Assembly (NCBI GenBank): GCA_006503475.1
Contig: RSEH01000222.1
Span: 17,227-81,226, forward strand
Source of the DNA: Stentor roeselii
Lineage: Eukaryota > Ciliophora > Heterotrichea > Heterotrichida > Stentoridae
Length of the DNA: 64,000 nt
Reading direction: 5' to 3'
Position numbers and translations under genes: made by a program. Under the pieces are notes generated by a model that saw only the letters and a program-made list of their open reading frames with translations, was not told the origin of the DNA and ran no database searches. This document shows, one piece after another, positions 19,901-31,282 of the stretch (position 1 is the stretch's first letter; each line of letters opens with the position of its first letter).

Positions 19901-21055
19901 ATTGAAAGTGGCTCCAAAACATCCACAATATCCATTGACAAGCTGTAAACTGGAGCTATAACAATTAGTACAATTACTAGCTTCACCTCCATTACACTCT
20001 AAACATGTAATATGGCAAGGTGCACAAGTAAGATCAACATTAGGAAAACTTCCACTTGGACAACAAATATTCGAACCAGATCCAAGAGTGAACCCAGGGC
20101 TGCAAGTAATACAAACAGTGCTCGACTCTTGCACCTGACAATTTTCCATATAATCCACTGACGTATTGCAAACTCCATTCACAATAGCAAAAGATTTACA
20201 AATTTCAACAACATTCAAGCAGTCTGTTGATGTAGTCTTACAGTAAAGTCCACAAGTTTGATCACATTTCAAGCAATTTAAAGGCTGAGAAGTGCAGGAA
20301 TACGACCCACATTCACAAAGATCACTTGTATTTGAATAAAGTGGTTTACTTTCAGAGGAAAGACAGAGAGATGACTGATGAACTTCGAAGGCTTTATTGC
20401 AACTTTCTGAGGAGACTATTAAAAGTTCACTGATAAAACCTGTGAAAGATGTTGAATGATTTCCGATTGTTATGTTGTAAGTTGATAATAATGATAAGGA
20501 TGAGAAAATTCTGATGGTGGAAAAAGTTGTTGTTTGTAAGTAAAGTTCATCTGAGACACAACCGGGTATATATCCAGTGTTTAAACCTATTAGTACTGGG
20601 GTCCAGGTTCCTATTTGGAAAATACCATAGGGTATTGCGTTTTGAGTTATAACATCTTGATTTGTTTCTTGTGAAAAAATCAAGTAAAGTTGACTTTCAT
20701 CTTGGTAAAAGTTTAGTCTTTCAACTCCATTTTCAAAGATTGAAAAAATTCGACCGTATGATGAGAGGTAGACAAAAAAGATCATCCAAAAGTTTGAAAG
20801 AGGAATGGAATGCTTTGGAAGTAAGGAATTTGGAGGAAGGGAAATATATTTATATTGATCAAAATAGGCACCTCGATCAGTCATGATGGGATCACTATTT
20901 TCTTCTAGGAGTGTTGAACCTAGAACTGCATGGAATGCATTGGTGGAATAGTCAAGAACAACTTGGCCGATGTTTTCTTGGAACTTGTAATGAGCGTAAA
21001 TGGATTCTTGTTGAAAAGGATAACTTGATATGCAGGCCATTATAATTTTAAACAA
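16958..21055 (-). CDS. Giant surface protein 1: LamG-like, cysteine-rich repeats, multi-TM C-terminus
   Basis: Minus-strand gene of about 1355 residues after removing two 15-nt introns. The N-terminus MFKIIMACISS may act as a short signal peptide; the next ATG at 21040 matches the paralogue start. Residues about 20-235 resemble a LamG/concanavalin fold (YAHYKFQENIGQVVLDYS, TDRGAYF). Residues about 240-830 are cysteine-rich modules of furin/GCC2 type (CHxxCxxCxGPxxxxCxxC). Residues about 840-1010 are a beta-rich region with a conserved SAFINNNDPYIWVSINTIQ segment. From about 1045 to the end are several TM helices and basic loops. This architecture is a recurrent large ciliate family; the ligand is unknown. 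Introns lie at 17711-17725 and 17639-17653. It is tandem with a paralogue 898 bases upstream. Confidence 0.88.
17639..17653 (-). other. 15-nt intron, surface protein 1
   Basis: GTAATTTTTAAATAG. It ends in the in-frame stop TAG. Excision joins TTGFIFI to IVLFFTPLG. The paralogue has an intron at exactly the same place (22629-22643). Confidence 0.93.
17711..17725 (-). other. Frame-preserving, stop-free 15-nt intron, surface protein 1
   Basis: GTAAGATATATGCAG would encode VRYMQ if read through. The paralogue has a stop-containing intron at the same position (22701-22715). Without the five residues both proteins align: ISINH|LSIES versus ISVNN|LSISS. So this is an intron hidden inside an open frame. 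Confidence 0.88.
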
Positions 21056-21953
21056 TTTAGATTGAAACTACATGAATTAAATGTTTAAACTAGATCACTT
21101 TTCCACGAGCTTAACTAAATGAGCAATGATTTAAACTTTTTGTAATTTCTAAGAAATAATACCAGCTAGTTTTAGGAGATTAATAACGATTTTCGAGTGA
21201 AAATGAAGTTTTCTTTGGACTGACAAAAATCACAAAAACTTCATCAATTTTTTGGTTCTTAAAGTTTTCGCTTAAGATTAAGTTTGTTGTTATTTCAAGT
21301 TTCCATCTAAGAACTTTGGACTTTTAGTCCGAAATGAAAGATTCGAAACAGGTGGTTTTCAAAAGTACACAAAAAACTTATACATTTATGAAAAATGATG
21401 AAATGTTATAGAATTGATTCATTCAAAATCTTCGAAAATAAGAGCGAGACTAATTTTATTTCGATATTGAATTCATAGGAGTGTAAGAAAGTCCTTGATG
21501 ATGTTATTTACCTAAATAGTATAAATTCCTTTAAGTTTATAAAGATAAGATAATTTTAGATATTATATAGACACTTAATAGTGAAGATTGAAAATTTAAT
21601 ATATATTATCGAAAAATTTCCTAAGGGATAATTATCAAAATGCATATTTTAATTTATAATAGCTTTAGATACATTTACTAGGTATATTTCATTATAAATT
21701 GTAAATTTTTAGATAATAGTTACTGTGTTTAGCAAATATGAGTGATTTCAAGATTTGGCTTAATAATTAGAAGCATTAGATCAATATATAAATTTCTTTA
21801 AAATAATCAAGTTGATTAGTACATAATTTTATTCAAAAACTGATTTGAGTTAGTTTAATTCCCTTCCTTTAGAATTTTGTATATATTCAATATCTAAAAA
21901 AAATCCAGACATTAATTGCATACTAACTAATATATTCTACCTAATTTAATCCT
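21056..21953. other. Gene-free AT-rich region, 898 bases, between tandem surface-protein genes
   Basis: Upstream of surface protein 1 and downstream of surface protein 2. No coding frame is seen. It holds a short stem-loop with 8-bp arms (one G-U) around a TTT loop at 21315-21333. Confidence 0.55.
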
Positions 21954-24900
21954 TTAATGGCTGATCGAAGGACTATTGAAATCTAAAGAATTCATTGATG
22001 ATTGAATCTTAGAATTCAACGGTGCTTGATTTTTTATCTTCAAAAAGTTTGTGTTTTCGAAGAAATTATATTGATCAATTACATGAGGAATATCATCAAC
22101 AGAAACAACTTTATTTATAGCTGTGTTGAAGCTCTTTCTTTTACATTTAGAGTATATAAGCTTAGCAGAAGATACTAAAGAACTGATAGTCCCAGCTGAA
22201 ACTCCGAATATAATAACGCTTATTATTGCATATCCCAAATAAACCTTTACATCATCTTCTAAATCATTCAAATACCCAGAAATCATCATAAAAACACTAA
22301 ATACTATTATTTCTTGGAAAATAAACATTTTGTGAGTTTTTTCTTCTTTGAAAATTTTAAAATATATCAAGTAGAAAATATTGCAAAATGGGATCAATGC
22401 ACAAATGATGATTTGAATAATCGGATTATTTAATTGATAGAGACTATAAATAAAAATGATTTTTTCAACCAAAAACAAAGGAATCCACCATAAAAATTTT
22501 GATTCAATTCTGAAATCATTAACCAAAGTAGAATATTTAAACAAAAATTCTTCATTATTTGACTTGATTTCATCATGTCTGGATTTATAAAATAGGATAA
22601 CAAAAATAGGAGTTATGAACAAGACAATCTTTTTAACATTTACTGTGAAAATAAACCCGATTGTTGAATTGATTTTACTGTACTTAGAAGAAATAGATAA
22701 CTATTTAAAAATTACATTGTTTACTGATATAACTGAAGGAATAAGTAACTCAATATAAGCTTGTATCCAAAAGCGTAAGAAAAAAGAATACTTATAAGAT
22801 TTCAGCTTTGTACCACAAAACATTTTCACTTTAATAAACGGTAAAAATCTAAGTCCAAGTAAAATCAATCCAAAAACCAACCCAAAAATAAACGGCACAA
22901 ATATTTCAACTGAATTATTTAAAAAATGTTTGCATGTAAACCCATACGAATAAAACCTAGGATTTATCGATCTAGAATCACAAGAAAATACTTTTGAACT
23001 AAACCAGCTCAAGTCAATCAAGTCCAAAGGCCTGAGCTCGGCCATGAAATCTCTTAAAAATTCAGGAAGGTCAAGATTGAGTAAAGGGGCATAGCTGAGG
23101 ACTTGAATGGTATTAATTGAAATCCAGATATAAGGGTCGTTGTTGTTGATGAAAGCAGAAGATAAGCCTCCTCCTACTGCTGAACTGACGATCGCAGTTT
23201 TAAGTCTTTTAAGTACTTTAGAAAGGGTTGAATTGGCTTGAGTGATTATAAAGCTGTATTCTAAAGGGTCGAGTAAACTAAGATCATCGCTTAGAATCGC
23301 CTCAAATGTGAGAAAAACGGTGGAATGGCCTGAGATAGACCCGTAGTCATCGACTTTCAAGGTGTAAGTTGACTTATTGTGATAAATCAAGGAAAAAATC
23401 AAGTTTTTTCGGTCCTTTTTTAAATATAAGTCGTTTTCATTTAGTCTTCGCTGAAGAGGCTTGGAAAAGGAAAGGAAAACTGAATTATTCTGTAAAACTT
23501 CTAAAGAGACTTTGAAAGTGATTCGAAAACAACTGTTAAAGTTTAAATTAAAACCTTTTTCGCATGAAAAACACTTGTTTTCAGAGCATTTTAAGCAATT
23601 TTTACTGCAATTTGCACAAATGAAAGGGTCTTGACTAAGAATGAACTGATTTTCTCTGCATTCACAGACACCTGATGAGTTTTCAAGTCGATGTGAAATA
23701 TTTAAACAACTATTGCATTGATTTTCTGTGGGACCTTCACAAGTTTTACAGCTTTTATGGCAAGGTTGGCAGGTTCCGTCATCTCCAATAAAAGTTTGAT
23801 TTTGACAATCTAAACATCTTCCGGTTTCTTCACATTTTTCACAGTTTTTTTCACAAGGTAAACAGGTTCCTTGCTTTAAGACTGAAGTTTTGTTACAAGA
23901 AGTGCAGGAAATATTATTAGAGTCGTTGCAAGTTAAGCAAGACTCGTGACACTTAGAGCAATTATTCAATTTATCCAAAAAAAATCCTTGAACACACTGA
24001 CAACTTCCATTGACAACTTCCATCAAACTTGACTTACACTGATAACATTGATCATATAATTCCCCTTCACAAGAAGCGCAGTTATCAAAGCACGAAGAGC
24101 ATTGAAGTGGATTCAAACCACTAACAAACTTTGAATACCCACACGAGCACCTCCCTTCACTATTGAAAATAGACTGATTAGAGCATAATAAACATTCATC
24201 AATTGAAGGACCAGTACAAGAGAAGCAGTCTGAATGACACTTTTCACATTGAAAACTTGAACTATTCCAATAAAATCTCTCAGGGCACTCACATTGACCT
24301 TCTTTTAACTGAAGACTTGAAGACTCACATTCGAAGCAGTTTTGGTTTGATGAGCATTTTCGGCAGAGTGATGGGCAGATGATGCAGGTTTGGCTTAGCT
24401 CTTCGAAATAACCTGAGTTCATGCATGAACAGACTCCGGAGTGAAGGGTCATGAAAGGGCTTATACAGTTTGTACAGTTTTTTTCAGTTGGTCCTGAACA
24501 GGTTAGACATGTTTTATCGCATGGTGAACAAGTTCCTGGGTTATTCTGATTTATGTAGTAACCTGAATTGCAAGTGCACAAACTATCAACCACTGCACTA
24601 TTAGTATCTTTACAGTCTAAACAATCAATCACAGCAGATCCTTTGCAAGTCTTACAAATTTCATGACAAGCCAAGCACTGAAGCTCCACCAGATCCAATG
24701 AAAAAAAACCATCATTACAATAACACATTCCATTACTGAATTCTTTATGAGCATTTAAGTCTTTACAATTAAAGCACCCGTCAATACTTCCACTAAAGCA
24801 AGTCAGACAATTGTTATGACAAGGAAGGCAACTTCCATTCCCAGCAACATAAAACCCATCAGGACATTTGCACCGTCCATTCTCTAAAACAAAACTTGAA

Positions 24901-26111
24901 ACATTGCAACTTTCACAACTATCAAAATTCCTACAGCTTCCACATTCATCCATACAAGCAATGCACGAACTTCCATTAAAAAAGCTATTCAAAGGGCAAA
25001 AGCAAGTTCCATTGACAAGAACCGCATTTTCACCTCTACAAGTCGTGCAATTCGCAGATCCTTCATCATTACAAGTCAAGCAACTTGAGTGGCACGGAAG
25101 ACAAGAGCCTTGCGCGATGGAGTACTGGTCAGGCAGGCAGCAAGCAGAAGAATTGAATCCAAGAACGTATCCTGATTTGCAAGTGATGCAAACGGCGCTT
25201 ACTTCTTGCACTTGGCAGTTAATTACTTTTAATAAATTCGTATTGCAGAGACCATCTTTTATCAAGAAAGGGTCACAATAGTTTTCTATTTCTAAACATG
25301 AATTGGAAGAAACTCTGCAGTAAAGGCCGCAAGAATCATCACATTTTATGCATGATCGATCTTGTGATAAACATGAAAATATTCCGCAATAGCAGGGTTC
25401 TCCATTGTTTGAATAGTAAGGATCATGAATTGTGCTTAAACAGTCTGTGAATGAAAAAGCTTCTAAGGCATCTGAGCAAGATGTTGGGGAAAATATCATC
25501 AATTCACTTATAAAACCTGTAAAAGAATTTGAGATGTTTCCGAGGGTTATGTTGTAAGATGTTGATGAGGAAAGTGTTGAAGGAATTTCAATATTTTGAA
25601 TGAATGACTTTGATCTGAGGGTCAATGTTCTTGATAAACATGGACTTGTTGATTCGTTTATCAAACCTATTAATAATGAATCCCAACTTTCTGTTGTACT
25701 TGTCGAAGAACTTATTTCAGTGTGAGTGGTTTGAGCACCGTCAAAGAAAGTTATTTGAAAAATGTTGTTTTCTTGGGAAAGTCGCAAATTTGTCACATCG
25801 TTCGAGGTTATTGTCAGAATGGTTCCGGGATATGTGATGAAGACAAACAAAACCATATAAAAACTAGAAATTTTCATTGACTTCAATGGAAATAAAGCAT
25901 TTGGAGGAAGTGAAGCATATTTGGGGACTTGGAAATAAATTCCACGGTCTGTTAGAATTGGATCAGATTCATCTTGTAGAAGGGTTGAACCGAGAACTAA
26001 ATGATTTTCTTTTCCTGAATTGTCGAAGATGACTTGCCCTTTGTTTTCTTTGAAGTTGTAGTAAGCATAAAGAGAACTGGTGTTCAATGAAGATCTACTA
26101 GCACAGGACAT
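21954..26111 (-). CDS. Giant surface protein 2: LamG-like, cysteine-rich repeats, multi-TM C-terminus
   Basis: Paralogue of the gene at 16958-21055, same strand, about 1375 residues after removing introns at 22701-22715 and 22629-22643. The order of parts is the same. First is a LamG-like N-terminal domain (YAYYNFKENKGQVIFDNSG, TDRGIYF). Long cysteine-rich modules follow (CHSSCLTCNDEGSANCTTC, CDKTCLTCSGPTEKNCTNC). Next is a beta-rich segment with SAFINNNDPYIWISINTIQVLSY. A multi-TM C-terminus ends it (SFFLRFWIQAYIELLIPSVIS, then IVLFITPIFVILFYK). Many N-x-S/T sites in the ectodomain suggest glycosylation. The start MSCASRSSLN has no strong signal peptide, so a further upstream exon cannot be excluded, though I found no suitable 15-nt intron there. 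Role: surface receptor or matrix protein, by inference. Confidence 0.88.
22629..22643 (-). other. 15-nt intron, surface protein 2 (second)
   Basis: GTAAATGTTAAAAAG, A10 present. Excision joins STIGFIFT to IVLFITP, matching the intron position in the paralogue at 17639-17653. Confidence 0.9.
22701..22715 (-). other. 15-nt intron, surface protein 2 (first)
   Basis: GTAATTTTTAAATAG, ending in an in-frame TAG. Excision joins SVISVNN to LSISSKYSKINST. It is the positional equivalent of 17711-17725, but its sequence equals that of the paralogue's other intron. Confidence 0.92.
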
Positions 26112-27816
26112 ATTATTTATTATAACTGCTAAGGTATAATTAATGTTTTAGCTTAGTGTGGAAATATAGAATTTTCATCAAGTTTAGATTAGATAAAATT
26201 TATTTAGTTTTTCTAGATTTGAAATTAGGTGGTTTCACTTTTATTAAGTTCAAATTACTTGCATTGATAAGCATTTTCAAGGATTCTTCTGAAATCTTAA
26301 TTAAGACAAAGAAAAAAGTTTGATATTGAAGTTTATATATAGTTTGATGAAAATTTTTAGATTCTAGTGAAGTTTGTAAGATTTATGATTTAACTTGCCT
26401 TGATAGAAGAGCTTTCAGATACTAAAATATGATCATTAACTTGTGAGAAACAGATGAAAAATTTGAAATTATGAAAAAAAAAGCCGGATTTCATATTAGG
26501 AGTTTAATAAAACTTAAGGGATAAGTATAATGATAACTTCAGAGGTGTAATGAAAACTTATGAGGTAGGTATTATAAACACTAAGTATTTTTAAGGATGT
26601 GATTAAGGGTGTCTCTTTAGATGAAAAGTGTTAAATTTAGAATATTTTCCAAGAAAAGTCGAATACAATCAGATAGTTTTTGAAGATTAAGCACTTAGTT
26701 TCAAATCATTTTGCAATAATGATGATTTCTTCATAACAAATAGGTCTTATTGAAGTAGGATAATTGTGATAGAATACTCAAGAATATTTTTTTAATTTAG
26801 ATTGAATAATTTTACAATAAAGAGTTAAATTTCTCAAGCATGATTTAAATTTTTTTAGGATTGTTGTCAAATCATTTTATAGTATAAATTTCAAACAGCT
26901 GGTAAAATGTTGTTATCAGTAGCTGTAAGAAAATTGATTCAAAATCCTAAATCTGAAGAAGTAATTAAAATTAGAATGAATTAAAGAATATCAGAAAAGA
27001 GCATATTTTTTTGGATATATTTCTTTTAAGGAAAAAGAAGTACTAGTTGAAATATATTCAATATGAAAGAAATTTGGGTAATATCTATATAATCAAGTAT
27101 AGATTTTCGTGTCTAAGCATAATAGGTTAATTATATATCTTCTAAGGCTTATAACTTAATTATCAAAATAAACGTAGTTTTTGTCATTTAAATCTCAGAG
27201 GGCTTATTTTCAAACAGAATACTTAAGTACTTTACTCTGAAGATTTCGAAGGTATGAGATCTGAATTTTTTATATTAAATTCGAGAAAGAAATGTAAAGG
27301 AACTGAATTGGTTTCTGGGTAGTCAGTATTATAGGACTTCAATTTTTCTACTAGATATTACAACAAAAACTTAAATCCAATTATAAATTAAATCTATTTG
27401 AATGATATTCAATATCTAACAAAGAGCTAAAAATTTGCATCTCTTAGATGTTAATAAAGTATTATTATTGTTTTATACTTTATTGTAATATAGACACTTT
27501 TTAGTCAATGCCAAGAGTAGACAATCATCGTTTCTATATATTATCATCAAAGGTATAGTTAACTCTATTGAGTATTTAGATATAATATTCTGCAAATCAA
27601 AAAAACAAGATAAAAAATCTCAAATAGTCCAAAATTTGCATATCCCACTAAACTATATTTTAATATAAACTATTTATGAAAAAGAAACTGTTCAACCAAT
27701 CTAAAGACTATTTAACTCACATCCAAAAAAAATTCCTCATCCCAATTTATCTAAAGCTCAATCATAATATATCATAACCAATTAATTCCCTCAAGACAAA
27801 CTGTTTATAATTAATT
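26112..27816. other. Gene-free AT-rich region, 1.7 kb
   Basis: Divergent spacer between surface protein 2 (minus) and the first kinase-zinc finger gene (plus). No coding frame, tRNA or repeat array was seen on either strand. Confidence 0.55.
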
Positions 27817-29253
27817 ATGATAGAGAGCCAAAATATTCCCATGCCTCCAGACTTTAAACAAGAGAAATATTTTCTTGTAAACAACAGCAAGTCCATAGTT
27901 GCTGGGTACTTTCTTAAAAATCCAGAAAAAACAATAGTTGCAAAGATCTACAATATCACCGAATCATATTCAAGCGAAGAAGCGACACGCGAAGTGGATT
28001 TGTTGAAAAAGCTGAAAAAGTACAAATACACTCCAAGATTCATTGAATCTAAAAAATATAGTGCAGGAAATAAAAAATTTTTGGCAATTTATCTGGACTA
28101 TTACCCAAGAGGTAATATGCAGGGACTACTTATTAGAATCAAAAATAATAATCAAAGATTACCAACAAATATCATCATGAAAATGCTTTTTTGCTTTGTG
28201 GAAACCCTGAAAACTCTTCAGATCGAGGGAATCTGTCATCGTGATATTAAATTGGAAAATATTTTCATTGAACGGGATGATGTGTTTATTTTAGCTGATT
28301 TTGGGGATGGTAAGTCTGATACAGTGATTCGTAATAATCTTCACACGTTAAGAGGGACTCCAAACTACTTGAGTCCAATTCTAGCTAGTCACTATGAAAA
28401 TTTTATTATTGGAAATGCTTCTATAGCTCTTGTACACAACCCTTACAAGTCAGACGTTTTTAGTCTTGGAATCGTTATTTTGAACCTTATAACCAAAAAT
28501 GAAATTCAATACAGTAGAAACCACTACTTAAGTAATATAAGGAATAAAAAAAATTCTCTCACAGATAATATTTTGAAATGGATCCTTAATATAATGCTAC
28601 AAATTGATGAAGCAAACAGACCTAATTTCATAGAACTTAATAAAATCCTACAAAAAGTGAAAAACTTTAAAATTTGTGGATTTTGTTATAGAGATATTCA
28701 GGAAGTTCAACCTTATTGCCTTGATTGCTTTGTTGGTTTTCACCCAACTTGCCTATACGATCAAAATCGTTGTAGAATCTGTAAAAATTCTCTAAATTGT
28801 ACAAATTGTGGAGAAAAGAGTGCCTTTTATATAAAAAATTGCTTAGAAAATTTATGTCTTGATTGTCATATTGAAACAAATTCCCCTGCATTACTTGGGA
28901 CTCTTGATTTTTCCGTTCCTATTCTAAGTGAAATAGAAAATGTTCGGATTTGTTTTAATTGTGGTCACGAATTGAGAAAACAAGACACTCAATACTCATG
29001 CATTTACTGCGATTTTTCACATTGTATTGTATGTTTAAGGCCGCATCAAAGTAAACACAATTGTTTAGAATTTTTTTCCAAATCTGACATTCCATGTGCA
29101 TGCTCAAACATTAGTTTTGATGATACCGATGGTTTGTTCACACGCTGCAATTTTTGTGGAATGATTTGTAAGATCTGCCTTCGAAGAGATATAGAAGTTT
29201 CTCATTTAGCCTGTGCCACTAATTTTGTGCTAGAATTTCAGAAATTTGAATGA
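27817..29253 (+). CDS. Protein kinase fused to C4HC3 and IBR-like zinc modules (copy 1)
   Basis: 478 residues. The kinase domain is about residues 15-285. The glycine-rich loop is degenerate (no G-x-G-x-x-G), but the beta3 lysine (IVAKIY), catalytic loop HRDIKLEN (about 141-148), ADFG (about 160) and TLRGTPNYLSP activation end are present, so activity is plausible. From about 287 comes a zinc module CGFC, YCLDC, FHPTC, CRIC: a C-x2-C ... C-x2-C-x4-H-x2-C ... C-x2-C (C4HC3, PHD/RINGv-like) pattern. Next is an IBR-like block (CFNC, CIYC, HCIVC, then H and C) at about 375-415. Last is a third Cys-rich block, CNFCGMICKIC ... H-x2-C. This is the order of an RBR-like ubiquitin ligase (RING-IBR-third domain) attached to a kinase. 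Tandem with copy 2. Confidence 0.85.
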   Translation: MIESQNIPMPPDFKQEKYFLVNNSKSIVAGYFLKNPEKTIVAKIYNITESYSSEEATREVDLLKKLKKYKYTPRFIESKKYSAGNKKFLAIYLDYYPRGNMQGLLIRIKNNNQRLPTNIIMKMLFCFVETLKTLQIEGICHRDIKLENIFIERDDVFILADFGDGKSDTVIRNNLHTLRGTPNYLSPILASHYENFIIGNASIALVHNPYKSDVFSLGIVILNLITKNEIQYSRNHYLSNIRNKKNSLTDNILKWILNIMLQIDEANRPNFIELNKILQKVKNFKICGFCYRDIQEVQPYCLDCFVGFHPTCLYDQNRCRICKNSLNCTNCGEKSAFYIKNCLENLCLDCHIETNSPALLGTLDFSVPILSEIENVRICFNCGHELRKQDTQYSCIYCDFSHCIVCLRPHQSKHNCLEFFSKSDIPCACSNISFDDTDGLFTRCNFCGMICKICLRRDIEVSHLACATNFVLEFQKFE

Positions 29254-29632
29254 AGATATCTTAATATTTAGTTAGGAAAAAATTAGAACTTAGAAACCGC
29301 TTTCTTATTTCTAGTAATAAATATCTGAGTAATGAAAAACGACCAGATCTAAAGAAAATTTTTATCACAAAATATCATTATTGGTTCATGATCCATGCTG
29401 TATATAAGCTCCTATTCAAGTCACTACAATGTGAAGGCTTTGTTAAGAAATAACAATTTAAACGATGATTTAAACGTTAGACTCTTTTATACCCTAGCCT
29501 GATGATGAAGAATTTATAATTTATTGAAATTATTGGAACTATTCTAATTACTTACATCTAGATCGACTAAAACTATCACAAAAATACTATAATGTAGATA
29601 AATAATTAATTATTCAATTACCTATAATAGTC
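29254..29632. other. Intergenic, 379 bases
   Basis: AT-rich spacer between the tandem kinase-zinc finger genes. No gene or notable element was recognised. Confidence 0.5.
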
Positions 29633-31282
29633 ATGGAATGCAAAAAGAGAAGAATCCTATATAAGCAAGGTAACAAAACGATCAAGCTTATCAACTATCA
29701 AGGTAGAGACACAATTGTTAAAATCTATAAATTTGAGAAAATTACTGATTTAAATCAAGTCTTGAATGAAGTTAAAAGTTTTGAAAAGGCTTCAGGATTG
29801 AAAAAAGTTCTTACTCTCTACAACTCAGAGGTGTCCTCAACAAAAAAAAAATTCATGATTTTTATGGAATATTGTCCGAATTTAGACTTAAAAAAATTCA
29901 TACTAAAGACTCAAAAGCCTTTTCCAGAATCCGTGATTTGGAAGCATTGTAAAGAGTTCATTGAACTCTTTGCCAAACTTCAGAATATCGGTATTTGTCA
30001 TCGGGATATCAAACCGGAAAATATATTTGTCACTGCTGATGAAGAACTTAAAGTAGCGGATTTCGGAGAAGCTAAAGAGATTTTAAATATAGACAATTTA
30101 CAAACTTTAAGAGGGTCAACTTTATACTTTTCTCCAGAATTGATGAATCAGTTCCAAATATTCGGAGAATCTTCTAAAAAAATTACTTACAATCCATTCA
30201 AATCAGATGCTTTCAGTTTAGGACTTGTACTACTTGTAATGATCTGCATGAAACCATTATGCACCGAAAACAACTGGCGATTTAAAATCCATGAAATTTT
30301 TTGGATGATAAAACATCCTGGACTGAGAGTTATTGTTTGGAACATGATAAAAGAAGATGCGAACGATCGTTCTGATTTTTTAGAAATGGATGAGTTGATA
30401 AAAAAAATTGTAAATAGAGAAATTTGCTGCTTTTGTTTGATTAATTATACTGGAGATTACCTTGAATGCTCTAAGTGCGATTTTTCTGTTCATTACGAGT
30501 GTGGAAAGAATTATTTAACGAATTCAGAATGCGCTGAATGTCGTAAGGTGCTTACTTTAAAAAGTAGGAATTTTGAAGAGGAAAAAGTTAAAGAAAGTGA
30601 AGGAATCAATCATTTTCAACAGAAAGGGAAAGATTTAAGTCAATTCAAAGATCAAGACATTGAAAAAAAACATTACCAGGATCTTGATGTATTGAAAAAT
30701 AATGAATTAAGCGAAAAACTGAAGATAAATATTGAAGAGCTGCCTCAAGAACTAGATAGAAATGATTTGAGCAGAATTAACGAAAAAAAAAGAGATTCAA
30801 ACCTGTTAAAAAACGAAAAAAACGAGAAAAATGTTAGTTCTAGTCACTTTGAAGAAAAAAAACTAAATCTTAATCACAAAGAACACGATTTAAGTTCTAA
30901 AAAAATCCAGATTCTTCCTGAAAACCAAGAAAAAAAATTTAACCACCAAGAAAACAACCAAGAATTATCAGAAAGTCTTTCATTCTGCATTTATTGTTCA
31001 AAATGCACAAATCGTGGTAACTCAAATGACATATCATGTCCAAACTGCAGATTACCCCTATGTCCAACTTGCAATTCAACTTATCATGAAAACAATTCCT
31101 GCAAAAACGAGTCTACATTAGAATTGTCTTGCATATGCACAAATCGTATTTCAATCGAAATGATGCAGTTGTTCTTTTTCTGCTCTTCATGCGGCTCTCG
31201 TTGTCGCATTTGTTCCAGGCCTGACATTGGAAAGTCTCATCAAGCCTGTGCCGATTTATTAAATCAAAATTATTTAGCTTAA
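29633..31282 (+). CDS. Protein kinase fused to C4HC3 and IBR-like zinc modules (copy 2)
   Basis: 549 residues, diverged paralogue of the preceding gene. Kinase domain about 5-260: degenerate glycine loop, IVKIYKF with the lysine, CHRDIKPEN (about 122-130), VADFGEAK (about 141) and TLRGSTLYFSPE. The first zinc module at about 265-303 is C-x2-C-x9-C-x2-C-x4-H-x2-C-x8-C-x2-C, again C4HC3. An unusual highly charged, Glu/Lys/Asn-rich linker (about 310-440), absent from copy 1, separates it from an IBR-like block. That block, CPNC-x4-CPTC-x4-H-x4-C, matches the IBR spacing at its C-terminal half. A final block follows: CSSCGSRCRIC ... H-x2-C. The stop codon is immediately followed, with no gap, by the stop codon of the opposite-strand gene. 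Likely a signalling kinase with ubiquitin-related or scaffolding zinc domains. Confidence 0.85.
   Translation: MECKKRRILYKQGNKTIKLINYQGRDTIVKIYKFEKITDLNQVLNEVKSFEKASGLKKVLTLYNSEVSSTKKKFMIFMEYCPNLDLKKFILKTQKPFPESVIWKHCKEFIELFAKLQNIGICHRDIKPENIFVTADEELKVADFGEAKEILNIDNLQTLRGSTLYFSPELMNQFQIFGESSKKITYNPFKSDAFSLGLVLLVMICMKPLCTENNWRFKIHEIFWMIKHPGLRVIVWNMIKEDANDRSDFLEMDELIKKIVNREICCFCLINYTGDYLECSKCDFSVHYECGKNYLTNSECAECRKVLTLKSRNFEEEKVKESEGINHFQQKGKDLSQFKDQDIEKKHYQDLDVLKNNELSEKLKINIEELPQELDRNDLSRINEKKRDSNLLKNEKNEKNVSSSHFEEKKLNLNHKEHDLSSKKIQILPENQEKKFNHQENNQELSESLSFCIYCSKCTNRGNSNDISCPNCRLPLCPTCNSTYHENNSCKNESTLELSCICTNRISIEMMQLFFFCSSCGSRCRICSRPDIGKSHQACADLLNQNYLA

Noticed and set aside
27877-27891. Intron-like GTAAACAACAGCAAG near the start of kinase copy 1
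   Set aside because: Frame-neutral with A10, but the retained residues align without a gap to copy 2, and the middle is not T-rich.
28310-28324. Intron-like GTAAGTCTGATACAG in kinase copy 1
   Set aside because: It matches the consensus with A10, but retaining it keeps DFGDGKSDTVIRNNLHTLRG, which aligns with copy 2 (DFGEAKEILNIDNLQTLRG). Splicing would delete part of the activation segment.
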